From the NCBI GenBank assembly GCA_009699645.1, contig WLNU01000021.1:1-14041 (forward strand): a stretch of 14,041 bases of DNA. The letters run 5' to 3'. This document shows positions 1 through 7,581 of this stretch, in pieces. Position 1 is the stretch's first letter. Each line of letters begins with the position of its first letter. Under the pieces are notes generated by a model that worked only from the letters and a program-made list of their open reading frames with translations, ran no database searches and was not told the DNA's origin. The DNA comes from Actinomycetota bacterium (GTDB lineage: Bacteria > Actinomycetota > Actinomycetes > Nanopelagicales > Nanopelagicaceae). The position numbers were made by a program, and so were the translations under genes.

Positions 1-57
1 GCTTATCCACGAAAAGGTTTGGGTGACGGATCCGAACCATTCCGATAGGAGAAGTAC

Positions 58-447
58 GTGGCCGCAGCAAAGAAAGCAGCACCAAAGAAGCGTCGCAAGA
101 AGGCAGCAGCTCCAGCAGCTGCACCAAAGAAGCGCCGCAAGAAGGCAGCAGCTAAGAAGGCAGCTCCAAAGCGTCGCAAGAAGGCAGCAGCTAAGAAAGC
201 TGCTCCAAAGCGTCGCAAGAAGGCAGCAGCTAAGAAGGCTGCTCCAAAGAAGCGTCGCAAGAAGGCAGCAGCTAAGAAAGCTGCTCCAAAGAAGCGTCGC
301 AAGAAGGCAGCAGCTAAGAAAGCTGCTCCAAAGCGTCGCAAGAAGGCAGCAGCTAAGAAAGCTGCTCCAAAGCGCCGTAAGAAGAAGGCAGCAGCTCCTG
401 CAGCTGCTCCAAAGAAGCGCCGCCGCAAGAAGGCAGCAGCTAAGAAG
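58..447 (+). repeat. In-frame 39-45 bp tandem repeat array
   Basis: The whole coding region of the histone-like gene is a tandem array of about nine units. Most are 39 or 42 bp, and the last full unit is 45 bp. Every unit keeps the reading frame. Units differ mainly by synonymous changes (aag/aaa, cgt/cgc, gct/gca) and by one or two extra Lys or Arg codons. Arrays like this are prone to copy-number change by recombination or slippage, so protein length probably varies between strains. Confidence 0.85.
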
Positions 448-450
448 TAA
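58..450 (+). CDS. Histone H1-like Lys/Ala/Arg/Pro-rich repeat protein
   Basis: This 130-residue protein contains only Met, Ala, Lys, Arg and Pro. It has nine near-identical units of 13-15 residues, AAAKKAAPK(K)RRKK, plus a partial tenth. The second and ninth units read AAAPAAAP instead of AAAKKAAP. It has no acidic, aromatic or cysteine residue and no globular domain. The GTG start at 58 has a good ribosome site (AGGAG at 47-51), and the TAA stop is followed at once by a terminator. Such composition is typical of bacterial histone H1-like proteins and of the basic tails of actinobacterial HU homologues (HupB/HupS), which bind DNA non-specifically and compact the nucleoid. Here the tail stands alone, without an HU domain. 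A role in nucleoid or RNA binding is inferred from composition only. Long ORFs in other frames across this stretch are by-products of the repeat. Confidence 0.82.
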   Translation: MAAAKKAAPKKRRKKAAAPAAAPKKRRKKAAAKKAAPKRRKKAAAKKAAPKRRKKAAAKKAAPKKRRKKAAAKKAAPKKRRKKAAAKKAAPKRRKKAAAKKAAPKRRKKKAAAPAAAPKKRRRKKAAAKK

Positions 451-460
451 TTATCAATTA

Positions 461-494
461 AAAAAACCCGCCACTCTATGTGGCGGGTTTTTTT
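461..494. terminator. Bidirectional intrinsic terminator
   Basis: An 8-bp stem CCCGCCAC (467-474) / GTGGCGGG (480-487) closes a 5-nt loop. A-tract 461-466 lies on one side and T-tract 488-494 on the other, so either strand reads as a stem followed by a U-tract. It lies 10 nt after the stop of the histone-like gene and just past the stop of the convergent marR gene, and it can serve both. Confidence 0.93.
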
Positions 495-503
495 ATGCCG
501 ATT

Positions 504-986
504 TTATTCGCAGGTACTCTCACTACGAAAAGATGCTTCTACCCGTAAAAAAATTTCAGATAATACTTTTTGATCCTCTGTAGATAAGTGATCAAGAAAA
601 CGAGAGCGCACACTTGCAACGTGCTCAGGGGCTGCAGCCACGATCGCCTTCCAACCCTTAGCTGTCATTACGGCAAAGTAGCCACGTTTATCCGTTGGGC
701 AGGCCTCACGCTTTACCCAACCAGCCTTTTCCATAACCTTCATGCGATGTGATAATCGCGAGCGCGATAAGAGGGTGATAGAGGCGAGCTCGCTCATTCG
801 CAACCGGCGATCTGGGGCATCACTGAGTTGGGCCAAGATTTCATAGTCGGGTATCGAGAGATCATGGCCCTCTAAATCATTATCTAGCGCCTCTAAAAGC
901 CGTCGGCTTGCGATGATATAGCTGCGCCAGGCCTTCATCTCGGCTGGGTTAAGCCAGCGCGGTGCGGTAGCGTTTTGGTCTGGCAT
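504..986 (-). CDS. MarR-family transcriptional regulator
   Basis: This 160-residue protein has the size and layout of MarR winged-helix repressors. Helical N-terminal residues 15-40 should form the dimer interface. The winged helix spans about residues 45-112, with a recognition helix around 72-90 (LLSRSRLSHRMKVMEKAGW). The wing carries the family motif D99-x-R101-G102, and C-terminal helices complete the dimer. No effector can be read from the sequence. The ATG at 986 has no Shine-Dalgarno sequence, but a TAGACT -10 element lies 6 nt upstream, which suggests a leaderless transcript. The gene is divergent from the M13 peptidase-tgt pair, and the palindrome at 1006-1021 between them is the obvious operator. 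Autorepression is therefore likely, and control of the peptidase gene is possible. Confidence 0.9.
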   Translation of the reverse strand: MPDQNATAPRWLNPAEMKAWRSYIIASRRLLEALDNDLEGHDLSIPDYEILAQLSDAPDRRLRMSELASITLLSRSRLSHRMKVMEKAGWVKREACPTDKRGYFAVMTAKGWKAIVAAAPEHVASVRSRFLDHLSTEDQKVLSEIFLRVEASFRSESTCE

Positions 987-992
987 GAGGAC

Positions 993-1034
993 AGTCTACG
1001 CTAACAGTTGAACTTTCAACTAAATTTTTATAAG
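993..1034. promoter_or_regulatory. Divergent promoters around a palindromic MarR operator
   Basis: A perfect 16-bp palindrome AGTTGAA-CT-TTCAACT occupies 1006-1021. On the minus strand, AGTTGA (1021-1016) lies 17 nt from TAGACT (998-993), which is 6 nt before the marR start. On the plus strand, AGTTGA (1006-1011) lies 17 nt from TATAAG (1029-1034), upstream of the peptidase gene. The two -35 elements are therefore the two arms of the palindrome, so a bound dimer would block both promoters. The operator is clear in the sequence. The TATAAG box is a weaker call because it does not end in T. Confidence 0.72.
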
Positions 1035-1045
1035 GGGTTTTGCGC

Positions 1046-2995
1046 GTGAGTACTAGTACCAGCGGTTTAGATTTTGACCATATCGATTCAACGGTTCGCA
1101 TTCAAGATGATCTCTATCGCTACTTCAATGGTGCCTGGCTCAAGAGTGCGGTTATACCTGCAGATCGTGCGACAGATGGTGCCTTTGTAACCCTTCGCGA
1201 TTTATCAGAAAAACAGGTCCGTGCAATTATTGAGAGTGCAACTGGGTCGGCTGAGGCAACCAAGATCAGTGATCTCTATACCTCGTTTATGGATGCAGAT
1301 GCGATCGAGGCTAAGGGCTTTACTCCAATTCTTAAAGATCTCGCCCTGTGCGATTCGATTCAAACATTGAAGGATTTCATTTCAACTATGTCCTGGCTTG
1401 AAGCCCGTGGTCTTGGCGGCATCTTCGGCTCATTCATCTATGCCGATCAAATGGATGCATCAACAAATATCTTGTATCTAGCCCAAGGTGGAATATCACT
1501 TCCCGATGAGTCGTATTACCGTGAAGAGCAATATGCCGAAATTCGCAGCGCATTTCTTACCCATGTCCAAACTATGTTCTCACTCGTTGGTATTGCAGGT
1601 GGTGGCGATTTAGCTGACAAGATTCTTAAACTTGAAACCCAACTTGCAAGCCATCACTTTGATGCCGTGAAAGATCGCGATGCAACCCTGACATATAACA
1701 AGATGAGCCGGGCAGAGGTCATTGCATTAATGCCAGCCTTTGACTTTGAGCTCTACCTATCCGCCGGGGAGATTCCGGCCGTGGTCTTAGATTCAGTCAT
1801 TGTCCAGCAGCCTCCATTTTTCCAAGGGTTATCTAGCATTCTCTCGGCCTTTGATCGAGATTCATGGGTCGCCTGGCTTAAGTGGAACATCATCAGCGGA
1901 TCAGCGCCGTATCTCTCCAGTGATTTAGTTGAGCAAAACTTCTCCTTTTACGGCAAAACACTCTCAGGAACGCCAGAGCTACGCCAGCGCTGGAAGCGTG
2001 CAGTCTCAGTTGTTGAGGGATCTCTGGGTGAGGCCGTTGGCAAGGTCTATGTCGAGGCGCACTTTCCATCAGAGGCCAAGCGGCGCATGGAAGAGCTCGT
2101 TGCCAATTTGATCCAGGCCTATCGCATCAGTATTAATGCAATTGATTGGATGAGCCAAGAGACCAAACTCAAGGCCCTTGAAAAGCTTGGGAAGTTCACC
2201 CCAAAGATCGGATATCCCAACAAGTGGCGCGACTATTCGGCGCTAGAGACTAGCCCTAGCGATCTCTTTGCAAATATCGGCCATGTTACAAAGTTTCAAC
2301 GCAACTTCGAATTAGCAAAAATTGGCAAGGCCGTAGATCGCGATGAGTGGCACATGACTCCGCAGACCGTTAACGCCTATTACAACCCGGTCATGAATGA
2401 GATCGTCTTTCCAGCAGCTATTTTGCAGCCCCCTTTCTTTGCACTTGGCGCAGATGATGCCGTTAACTACGGTGGAATCGGAGCGGTGATTGGACATGAA
2501 ATCGGCCATGGCTTTGATGATCAAGGCTCAAAGTATGACGGCGATGGAGCACTCAATAACTGGTGGAGTGATGGCGACCGCGCAGCATTTGAACTTCGCT
2601 CGAATGCCCTCATTGCCCAGTACGACCAACTACGCCCCGAAGAGGTTCCTGACATCCACGTCAATGGCGCACTCACGGTGGGTGAAAATATTGGCGACTT
2701 AGGCGGCCTTGCAATTGCTTACAAGGCCTATCAAATATCACTGGGGGGTAAGCCATCCCCCGTCATCGATGGCTTAACTGGGGAACAACGTCTGTTTTTT
2801 GGCTGGGCACAAGTCTGGCGTGTCAAAGTGCGACCCGAGGAGCAACGCCGGCGTATCGCAACCGATCCACACTCCCCTAGTGAGTTTCGTTGCAATACGA
2901 TTGTTAGTAACTTCACGCCTTTCTATGTCGCCTTTGATGTGAGTGAAAAAGATGCGCTGTGGTTGGATGAAAAATCACGCGTTCAGATTTGGTAA
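1046..2995 (+). CDS. M13-family zinc metallopeptidase (neprilysin/PepO type)
   Basis: This 649-residue protein is of normal length for M13 peptidases, which cleave peptides on the amino side of hydrophobic residues. The zinc motif HEIGH lies at residues 484-488. The third ligand is E547 in GENIGDLGG, with D551 four residues on. The H488-E547 spacing of 59 equals that between H587 and E646 in neprilysin. The substrate-binding NAYYNP motif lies before the zinc site. The HSPSEFR segment (H609, R615) matches neprilysin H711/R717, and the chain ends in the usual IW. There is no signal peptide or N-terminal membrane helix, so the enzyme looks cytoplasmic or exported unconventionally, as with mycobacterial Zmp1. 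GTG 1046 is preferred over TTG 1040 because AAGGGG (1032-1037) is then 8 nt upstream. tgt follows after 3 nt, so the two are probably cotranscribed. It might degrade imported peptides, but nothing in the sequence proves a link to the importer. Confidence 0.93.
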   Translation: MSTSTSGLDFDHIDSTVRIQDDLYRYFNGAWLKSAVIPADRATDGAFVTLRDLSEKQVRAIIESATGSAEATKISDLYTSFMDADAIEAKGFTPILKDLALCDSIQTLKDFISTMSWLEARGLGGIFGSFIYADQMDASTNILYLAQGGISLPDESYYREEQYAEIRSAFLTHVQTMFSLVGIAGGGDLADKILKLETQLASHHFDAVKDRDATLTYNKMSRAEVIALMPAFDFELYLSAGEIPAVVLDSVIVQQPPFFQGLSSILSAFDRDSWVAWLKWNIISGSAPYLSSDLVEQNFSFYGKTLSGTPELRQRWKRAVSVVEGSLGEAVGKVYVEAHFPSEAKRRMEELVANLIQAYRISINAIDWMSQETKLKALEKLGKFTPKIGYPNKWRDYSALETSPSDLFANIGHVTKFQRNFELAKIGKAVDRDEWHMTPQTVNAYYNPVMNEIVFPAAILQPPFFALGADDAVNYGGIGAVIGHEIGHGFDDQGSKYDGDGALNNWWSDGDRAAFELRSNALIAQYDQLRPEEVPDIHVNGALTVGENIGDLGGLAIAYKAYQISLGGKPSPVIDGLTGEQRLFFGWAQVWRVKVRPEEQRRRIATDPHSPSEFRCNTIVSNFTPFYVAFDVSEKDALWLDEKSRVQIW

Positions 2996-2998
2996 CTG

Positions 2999-4234
2999 GT
3001 GGCCTTCTCCTTTGACATAAAACATGCAGAGAGCGGCTCACTTGCGCGCGTTGGAACAATCACGACACCACATGGGCAGATTCAAACTCCAGCATTTATT
3101 CCGGTAGGCACCAAGGCAACGGTTAAATCTGTACTGCCAGAGGCGATGGCCGATCTTGGTGCGCAAGCGCTATTGGCCAATGCCTACCATCTCTATTTAC
3201 AACCAGGTGCAGATATCCTCGATGAGGCTGGCGGGCTTGGCGAATTCATGAACTGGCCGGGGCCAACATTTACCGACTCAGGTGGCTTTCAAGTTTTATC
3301 ACTCGGTGTTGGTTTTAAAAAAGTATTGGCTATGGATGCAAAGACTTTCAGGCGAGATGATGTCATCGCCGATAATAAAGAGCGCCTGGCCCATGTCGAT
3401 GATGAGGGCGTAACTTTCAAATCACATTTAGATGGTTCGATGCACCGATTTACCCCCGAGGTTTCGATGCAGGTTCAACATCAGATTGGCGCCGACATCA
3501 TCTTTGCATTTGATGAGTGCACCACTTTGCACAACACCCGTCCCTATCAAGTGCTGGCCATGGATCGCACCTATGCATGGGCGATGCGCTGTTTAGATGA
3601 ACACAAGCGCCTCACCGATGAGCGAAGTGCTAAGCCCTATCAAGCACTCTTTGGTGTTATCCAAGGCGCCCAGTATGAAGATCTGCGCAAAAAAGCCGCC
3701 GGTGATTTAGGCCAGATGCAGTCATCGGGCATGAGCTTTGATGGCTTTGGAATCGGTGGAGCCCTTGATAAGGGCGCACTCGGCACAATCGTTTCCTGGG
3801 TCAATCAGATATTGCCTGAGAATAAACCTAAGCATTTATTGGGAATCGGTGCGCCAGAGGATTTATTTGTCGGAGTGGAAAACGGCATCGATACTTTTGA
3901 CTGCGTTTTAGCCTCTCGAATAGCACGCACAAGCGCGGTGTATACGATGGAGGGGCGTTTTAACCTATCTAATAGCGGTTTTAAGCGCGATTTTACGGCC
4001 ATTGACGATGAATGTGACTGTTACACGTGCACGCACTACACACGGGCCTATATGCACCATGTATTTCGTGGCAAAGAGATCATCTCAGCCACCCTTGCAA
4101 CAATTCATAACGAGCGATTCATCGTGCGCTTAGTCGATCAGATGCGACAGGCGCTACTGGATGGCAACTTCAAAGAAATGAAGGCCGATTTCCTTGGTCG
4201 CTACAAGCATCGCAGCGGTCAGGCCAGCGACTAG
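2999..4234 (+). CDS. tgt: tRNA-guanine transglycosylase (queuine tRNA-ribosyltransferase)
   Basis: Tgt exchanges guanine 34 in tRNAs for Asp, Asn, His and Tyr with the queuosine precursor preQ1. This 411-residue protein shows every hallmark. FTDSGGFQ holds catalytic D93. FAFDECT lies in the barrel. The nucleophile D301 is in DTFDC. The zinc site is C339, C341, C344 and H370, with the same 26-residue C-to-H spacing as in E. coli. It is longer than the 375-residue E. coli enzyme, mainly through an extra loop after the DSGGFQ motif (about residues 103-140), as in other actinobacteria. DCVLASRIAR replaces the proteobacterial DCVMPTRNAR. The GTG start lies 3 nt after the peptidase stop without a clear Shine-Dalgarno sequence, which suggests translational coupling. 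Queuosine synthesis genes are not in this window, so the source of preQ1 is unknown. Confidence 0.96.
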   Translation: MAFSFDIKHAESGSLARVGTITTPHGQIQTPAFIPVGTKATVKSVLPEAMADLGAQALLANAYHLYLQPGADILDEAGGLGEFMNWPGPTFTDSGGFQVLSLGVGFKKVLAMDAKTFRRDDVIADNKERLAHVDDEGVTFKSHLDGSMHRFTPEVSMQVQHQIGADIIFAFDECTTLHNTRPYQVLAMDRTYAWAMRCLDEHKRLTDERSAKPYQALFGVIQGAQYEDLRKKAAGDLGQMQSSGMSFDGFGIGGALDKGALGTIVSWVNQILPENKPKHLLGIGAPEDLFVGVENGIDTFDCVLASRIARTSAVYTMEGRFNLSNSGFKRDFTAIDDECDCYTCTHYTRAYMHHVFRGKEIISATLATIHNERFIVRLVDQMRQALLDGNFKEMKADFLGRYKHRSGQASD

Positions 4235-4265
4235 CCGCCCTTACTTTTTAAGAGCTAGTCGGGCC
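4222..4265. terminator. Hairpin spanning both stop codons of a convergent gene pair
   Basis: Perfect 8-bp arms CGACTAGC (4228-4235) and GCTAGTCG (4254-4261) enclose an 18-nt loop. After a 2-nt bulge the stem continues with GGCC (4222-4225) / GGCC (4262-4265). It covers the end of tgt and the end of the convergent ATPase gene, which are only 6 nt apart. There is no clean U-tract outside the stem, so it may act as a 3' end stabiliser or a weak terminator for both genes. Confidence 0.5.
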
Positions 4266-5890
4266 TCGCGGCGGATGCGCTGTTCTGCCGGATCTGGGAC
4301 TGGAACGGCTGAGATTAAGCGGCGGGTGTAATCATTTTTTGGAGTCTTCAGGATCTGATCACGATCGCCAACTTCGACAAGTAGACCATCCTGCATCACT
4401 GCAATACGGTGGGCCAAAATATCAACGACAGCTAAGTCATGGCTAATGAAAAGACAGGCAAAGTTCAACTTTTCTTGTAGTTCCTGCAGCAGGTCAAGGA
4501 ATCTAGCTTGTACTGAAACATCTAAAGCAGATGTTGGCTCATCGGCAATTAATAAATCGGGTGTTAATGCAAGGGCGCGCGCAATACCTACGCGCTGGCG
4601 CTGTCCGCCAGATAGCTCGTGCGGATAACGGTTGCGGTAGCTGCGTGGAAGCTCTACTTGATCCAGTAAATCCTCAATCATGCTCGCAAGTTCTGGGCCT
4701 TTAGCGATCTTAGCTAAGAAAAGCGGTTCACCAATAGATTCACCGATTGGCAGGCGTGGGTTGAGTGATGAAGCTGGATCTTGAAAGACGATGCCTGTAT
4801 GGCGACGGATAGAAAAGAGCTCTTTTTGCGTTGCATGGCTAATATCTTTACCAACTATCTCTAGTGAGCCTTCCTTAATGGGAAGCAATCCAATTGCTGC
4901 ACGGCCCACAGTCGTCTTACCTGAACCAGATTCGCCCACAAGGCCGACAATCTCACCTGGATAAATCTCTAGGTTAAAGTTCTTAACGGCGACAAAAGCT
5001 GGGATTCGACCGCGCTTTGGATATTCAATGGTGACATTTTCTAACTTCAAAACTGGTGCTGGTTTAGCGTTTTCCTTATATGGCAAGGAACGCTTTTTTG
5101 TAGAACCCAGCTTTGGAACTGCTCCAAGAAGTTGTTGGGTATAGGGATGCGTTGGCTTATTGAAGATCTGATCAGCGGTTCCAGATTCAACAGTGATTCC
5201 ATCCTTCATAACAAGGATGTGATCAGCCATGTCTGCAACAACACCCATGTCATGGGTAATAAGAAGAATCGCTGAGTTGAGCTTGTCCTTAAGGCCACGC
5301 ATTAAATCCAAAATTTCAGCTTGAACAGTTACATCAAGTGCCGTTGTTGGTTCATCGGCCACTAAAAGACCTGGATCACAAGCAAGTGCCTGAGCGATCA
5401 TTGCGCGCTGACGCTGTCCACCAGATAGTTGGTGTGGGTACTTATCAATTGATTTTTCAGGATCTGGAATATCAACCATAGTGATGAGTTCAACTGCGCG
5501 AGCATGTGCCTCTTTTGGGCCCATATCAAAGTGGTTGCGAAGTGTTTCCATGATCTGGAAACCAATTGTGTAAATCGGATTTAACGCCGTCATTGGCTCC
5601 TGAAAAATATATGCAACTTCTTTTCCACGGAACTTACGAAGAGTTACAGCCTTAGCGTTAAGCATCTCCTGGTCTTTAACTTTGACAGATCCAGAAATAC
5701 GGGCATTTGATGCCAACAATGACATCAAGCCGAGGGCGGTAGTCGATTTACCAGAACCAGATTCACCAACGATGGCGGTGACTTTGCCGGGTTCTAGCGA
5801 AAGGTTCATCCCGATAACAGCTGGGTACCAAACGCCATCTACCCAGAAATCAACATTAAAATCTTTGATTTCTAAAACTGGCTTGCTCAT
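4241..5890 (-). CDS. Peptide/nickel-type ABC importer ATPase, fused DppD-DppF type
   Basis: This 549-residue protein joins two complete ABC ATPase domains. Domain 1 has Walker A GESGSGKS at 42-49, signature LSGGQ at 155-159, Walker B LLVADE at 175-180 and H-loop H213. The oligopeptide-type extension THPYTQQLL follows at 247-255. Domain 2 has Walker A GESGSGKT at 319-326, then LSGGQRQR and LLIADEPTSALD. The fusion replaces the separate D and F subunits of Dpp/Opp systems and drives import through the two permeases encoded further upstream on the same strand. Both sites look catalytically intact. A GGGG stretch about 8 nt before the ATG could be the ribosome site. The gene is cut off from the rest of its operon by the antisense gene at 5923-6486, so it needs either read-through across that gene or its own promoter. 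A TAAGTT box at 5917-5912 is a weak candidate. Confidence 0.95.
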   Translation of the reverse strand: MSKPVLEIKDFNVDFWVDGVWYPAVIGMNLSLEPGKVTAIVGESGSGKSTTALGLMSLLASNARISGSVKVKDQEMLNAKAVTLRKFRGKEVAYIFQEPMTALNPIYTIGFQIMETLRNHFDMGPKEAHARAVELITMVDIPDPEKSIDKYPHQLSGGQRQRAMIAQALACDPGLLVADEPTTALDVTVQAEILDLMRGLKDKLNSAILLITHDMGVVADMADHILVMKDGITVESGTADQIFNKPTHPYTQQLLGAVPKLGSTKKRSLPYKENAKPAPVLKLENVTIEYPKRGRIPAFVAVKNFNLEIYPGEIVGLVGESGSGKTTVGRAAIGLLPIKEGSLEIVGKDISHATQKELFSIRRHTGIVFQDPASSLNPRLPIGESIGEPLFLAKIAKGPELASMIEDLLDQVELPRSYRNRYPHELSGGQRQRVGIARALALTPDLLIADEPTSALDVSVQARFLDLLQELQEKLNFACLFISHDLAVVDILAHRIAVMQDGLLVEVGDRDQILKTPKNDYTRRLISAVPVPDPAEQRIRREARLALKK

Positions 5891-5922
5891 TTGGTTGACC
5901 CCATCTGTGAGAAACTTAGGAC

Positions 5923-6486
5923 ATGACGAATAGTGAAAAGTTCAGACCCGGCAGCGCCATTGCTAGCGGATGGATTCTTATCGCCTTCTTTGTCGGATTT
6001 ATTATTCAAAGTTTTTTCTATGGCGGCGACATAATCCTGACGATTGGAATCTGTGGAGCCGGTGCCTTTGGTTCTTATCTGCTCTTCCTTAAGCCCTATG
6101 TTCTGCTCTTTGACGAAGGCATCAAGATTGTTAACCCAACCAAAGAGATCACTGCTACCTGGGATTTGGTTGAGGAGATCGAGACCAAATACACCATGTC
6201 CATCCAGATCAGAGACAAGACCTACTACGCCTGGGCCGCTCCAGCGCCGAGTGGTCGACATAGTAGAAGAATGCACGCGACTGATCTTATTCCCGGCGCT
6301 AATGCTCCGAGACGTGTAGGAGACTCGCTTAAAAGTGACTCTGGTGTCTGTGCTTACATGGCTAACATTAGAAGAAAAGATTGTGTTGTTGGTGGTTCTA
6401 GCGAGTTTGAAATCATTAGCAATAACACCGGGCTGTACATCTTTGCAGCATTGGTACTCATCGGAGCAGCAGCGGCTTTTGTCTAG
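5923..6486 (+). CDS. Small membrane protein with PH-like segment, antisense within the importer operon
   Basis: This 187-residue protein has two N-terminal membrane helices (about 14-32 and 37-56). A cytoplasmic segment (57-109) follows, with the pattern of actinobacterial PH_6-type proteins: LLFDEGIKI, then WDLVEEIE, and a strand ending YYAWAAPAPSGR. Next come a basic polar linker and a third helix (about 170-187) that runs to the C-terminus. No enzymatic motif is visible and the function is unknown. The PH-like fold assignment is from sequence pattern only. The gene lies on the plus strand between two minus-strand genes of one ABC importer. It starts 32 nt from the divergent ATPase start and ends 4 nt before the convergent permease stop, with no terminator between. 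AGG at 5918-5920 is close to the ATG, so initiation is not obvious. A minus-strand ORF (5887-6600) overlaps it but has no family features. Confidence 0.72.
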   Translation: MTNSEKFRPGSAIASGWILIAFFVGFIIQSFFYGGDIILTIGICGAGAFGSYLLFLKPYVLLFDEGIKIVNPTKEITATWDLVEEIETKYTMSIQIRDKTYYAWAAPAPSGRHSRRMHATDLIPGANAPRRVGDSLKSDSGVCAYMANIRRKDCVVGGSSEFEIISNNTGLYIFAALVLIGAAAAFV

Positions 6487-6490
6487 AGAA

Positions 6491-7579
6491 TTAATCATTG
6501 GTTTGCGCCAACTTTCGTGCTGTCGCTGATTCTTGACGCTCTTTTTTAGAGATTCGGCGGCGCTGGCGTGGATCAAATGCATCACGCAATCCATCACCAA
6601 TAAAGTTAATGCTAAGAGCGATAGAGATAATAAATAAACCTGGGTACCAAAACAGCCATGGACGTGTTGTAAATGAGTCCTGATATTGGCTAATCAGCAG
6701 ACCCAATGAAACATCGGGTGGAACCACACCAAAACCAATATAGCTAAGCGCCGTTTCAAGCAAGATCGCACCTGACAGCAAGAGAGTTACCGAAACAATA
6801 ATGACACCTATTGCATTGGGCAAAATGTGCTTAAAGATAATGCGCTTATTTGTTGCTCCTGCAACACGGGCGGCATCAACAAACTCTCGTTCACGAAGTG
6901 ACAAGAATTCACCACGAACAAGACGTGAAAGACCGGTCCACGCAAACAAACCGAGCAAGAGCGCTAGAAATACCGCTCCAAGATTTCCATAACGATAACC
7001 AATAACAGAACCGATAATGATTACTGGAATTGTGATCATGAAGTCTACAAAACGCATAAGAATCGCATCAATGCGTCCTCGGTAGAAGCCAGCAATGGAT
7101 CCAACGATTACTCCAAGGGTTGCACCAATCACTCCAATAATCACCATTACAGATAAAGAACGTTGAGTACCCTTCATTACCAATGAGAAGTAATCTCGAC
7201 CGATATCGTCTTGCCCAAATGGATGTGTTCCCAATCCAACTCCCTGTCCGCCTAAAAACTTTGGAAGAAGTGAAATTGTTGGGCAACCCACTGTGTCATT
7301 AGGGCAGTCACCAAAACGAAGCTCTGGCAGATCCTCTGGTGTCCACTTCCACCAACCCGGAACCCTCAACACACCAAAAAGTCTCCATTCTAATGCAGTA
7401 AATGCAAGAAGAACTATTCCAGTAATGGTGCCTAAAGAAATAACAGCAGCACGGTGGCGGAAGAATCGCTTACGAACAATTTGACCTTGGCTTAAGCCTT
7501 CAATCTCTTTATTTTGAATGGCGTTTTCACCGGAAAGAACTTCAGTCGACTCAACACTGGCCTTTGATTTGCGTGCCAT
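6491..7579 (-). CDS. ABC importer permease, DppC/OppC type
   Basis: This 362-residue inner permease subunit is of the binding-protein-dependent transport family. A cytoplasmic N-terminus of about 42 residues is followed by TM1 (about 45-65). A long extracytoplasmic loop carries the usual HPFGQDDIGRD motif. Five more helices follow. The EAA-type coupling loop is EREFVDAARVAGATNKR, which contacts the ATPase. The basic tail RQRRRISKKER is cytoplasmic. The loop between TM1 and the HPFG motif is longer than in short DppC proteins and holds two cysteines (CPNDTVGC) that could form an extracytoplasmic disulfide. The start ATG lies 2 nt after the stop of the upstream permease gene, so the two are translationally coupled. 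The partner is the permease at 7582-9132. The substrate is probably peptide-like but cannot be read from the sequence. Confidence 0.95.
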   Translation of the reverse strand: MARKSKASVESTEVLSGENAIQNKEIEGLSQGQIVRKRFFRHRAAVISLGTITGIVLLAFTALEWRLFGVLRVPGWWKWTPEDLPELRFGDCPNDTVGCPTISLLPKFLGGQGVGLGTHPFGQDDIGRDYFSLVMKGTQRSLSVMVIIGVIGATLGVIVGSIAGFYRGRIDAILMRFVDFMITIPVIIIGSVIGYRYGNLGAVFLALLLGLFAWTGLSRLVRGEFLSLREREFVDAARVAGATNKRIIFKHILPNAIGVIIVSVTLLLSGAILLETALSYIGFGVVPPDVSLGLLISQYQDSFTTRPWLFWYPGLFIISIALSINFIGDGLRDAFDPRQRRRISKKERQESATARKLAQTND

Positions 7580-7581
7580 CT

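Noticed and set aside
3..11. DnaA-box-like TTATCCACG
   Set aside because: A single near-match without other boxes, an AT-rich unwinding region or dnaA/dnaN genes nearby is not evidence for an origin.
3..428. Long minus-strand ORF rich in Phe, Leu, Ala and Arg
   Set aside because: It is the complement of the tandem repeat in the histone-like gene. The repeat has no stops in several frames, and the product resembles nothing.
23..583. Plus-strand ORF of 186 codons overlapping the repeat gene
   Set aside because: It is a Gln/Arg-rich out-of-frame reading of the same repeat that runs through the terminator into marR. The 58-450 frame has the ribosome site and the sensible product.
1040..1045. 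TTG 1040 as the peptidase start
   Set aside because: It lies only 2 nt from AAGGGG, too close for use. GTG 1046 has 8 nt spacing. TTG remains possible only if the transcript is leaderless.
5895..5922. TTGACC / TAGGAC as a promoter for the PH-like gene
   Set aside because: The -10 would abut the ATG, so transcription would start inside the coding region. TAGGAC also fits the -10 consensus poorly.
6044..6319. Plus-strand ORF inside the PH-like gene in another frame
   Set aside because: It is out of frame with the better-supported gene and has no domain pattern.
5887..6600. Minus-strand ORF of 237 codons opposite the PH-like gene
   Set aside because: It is polar and shows no family pattern, no membrane segments and no ribosome site. 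It overlaps the end of the permease gene in another frame. The plus-strand frame has ordered helices and a recognisable domain pattern.
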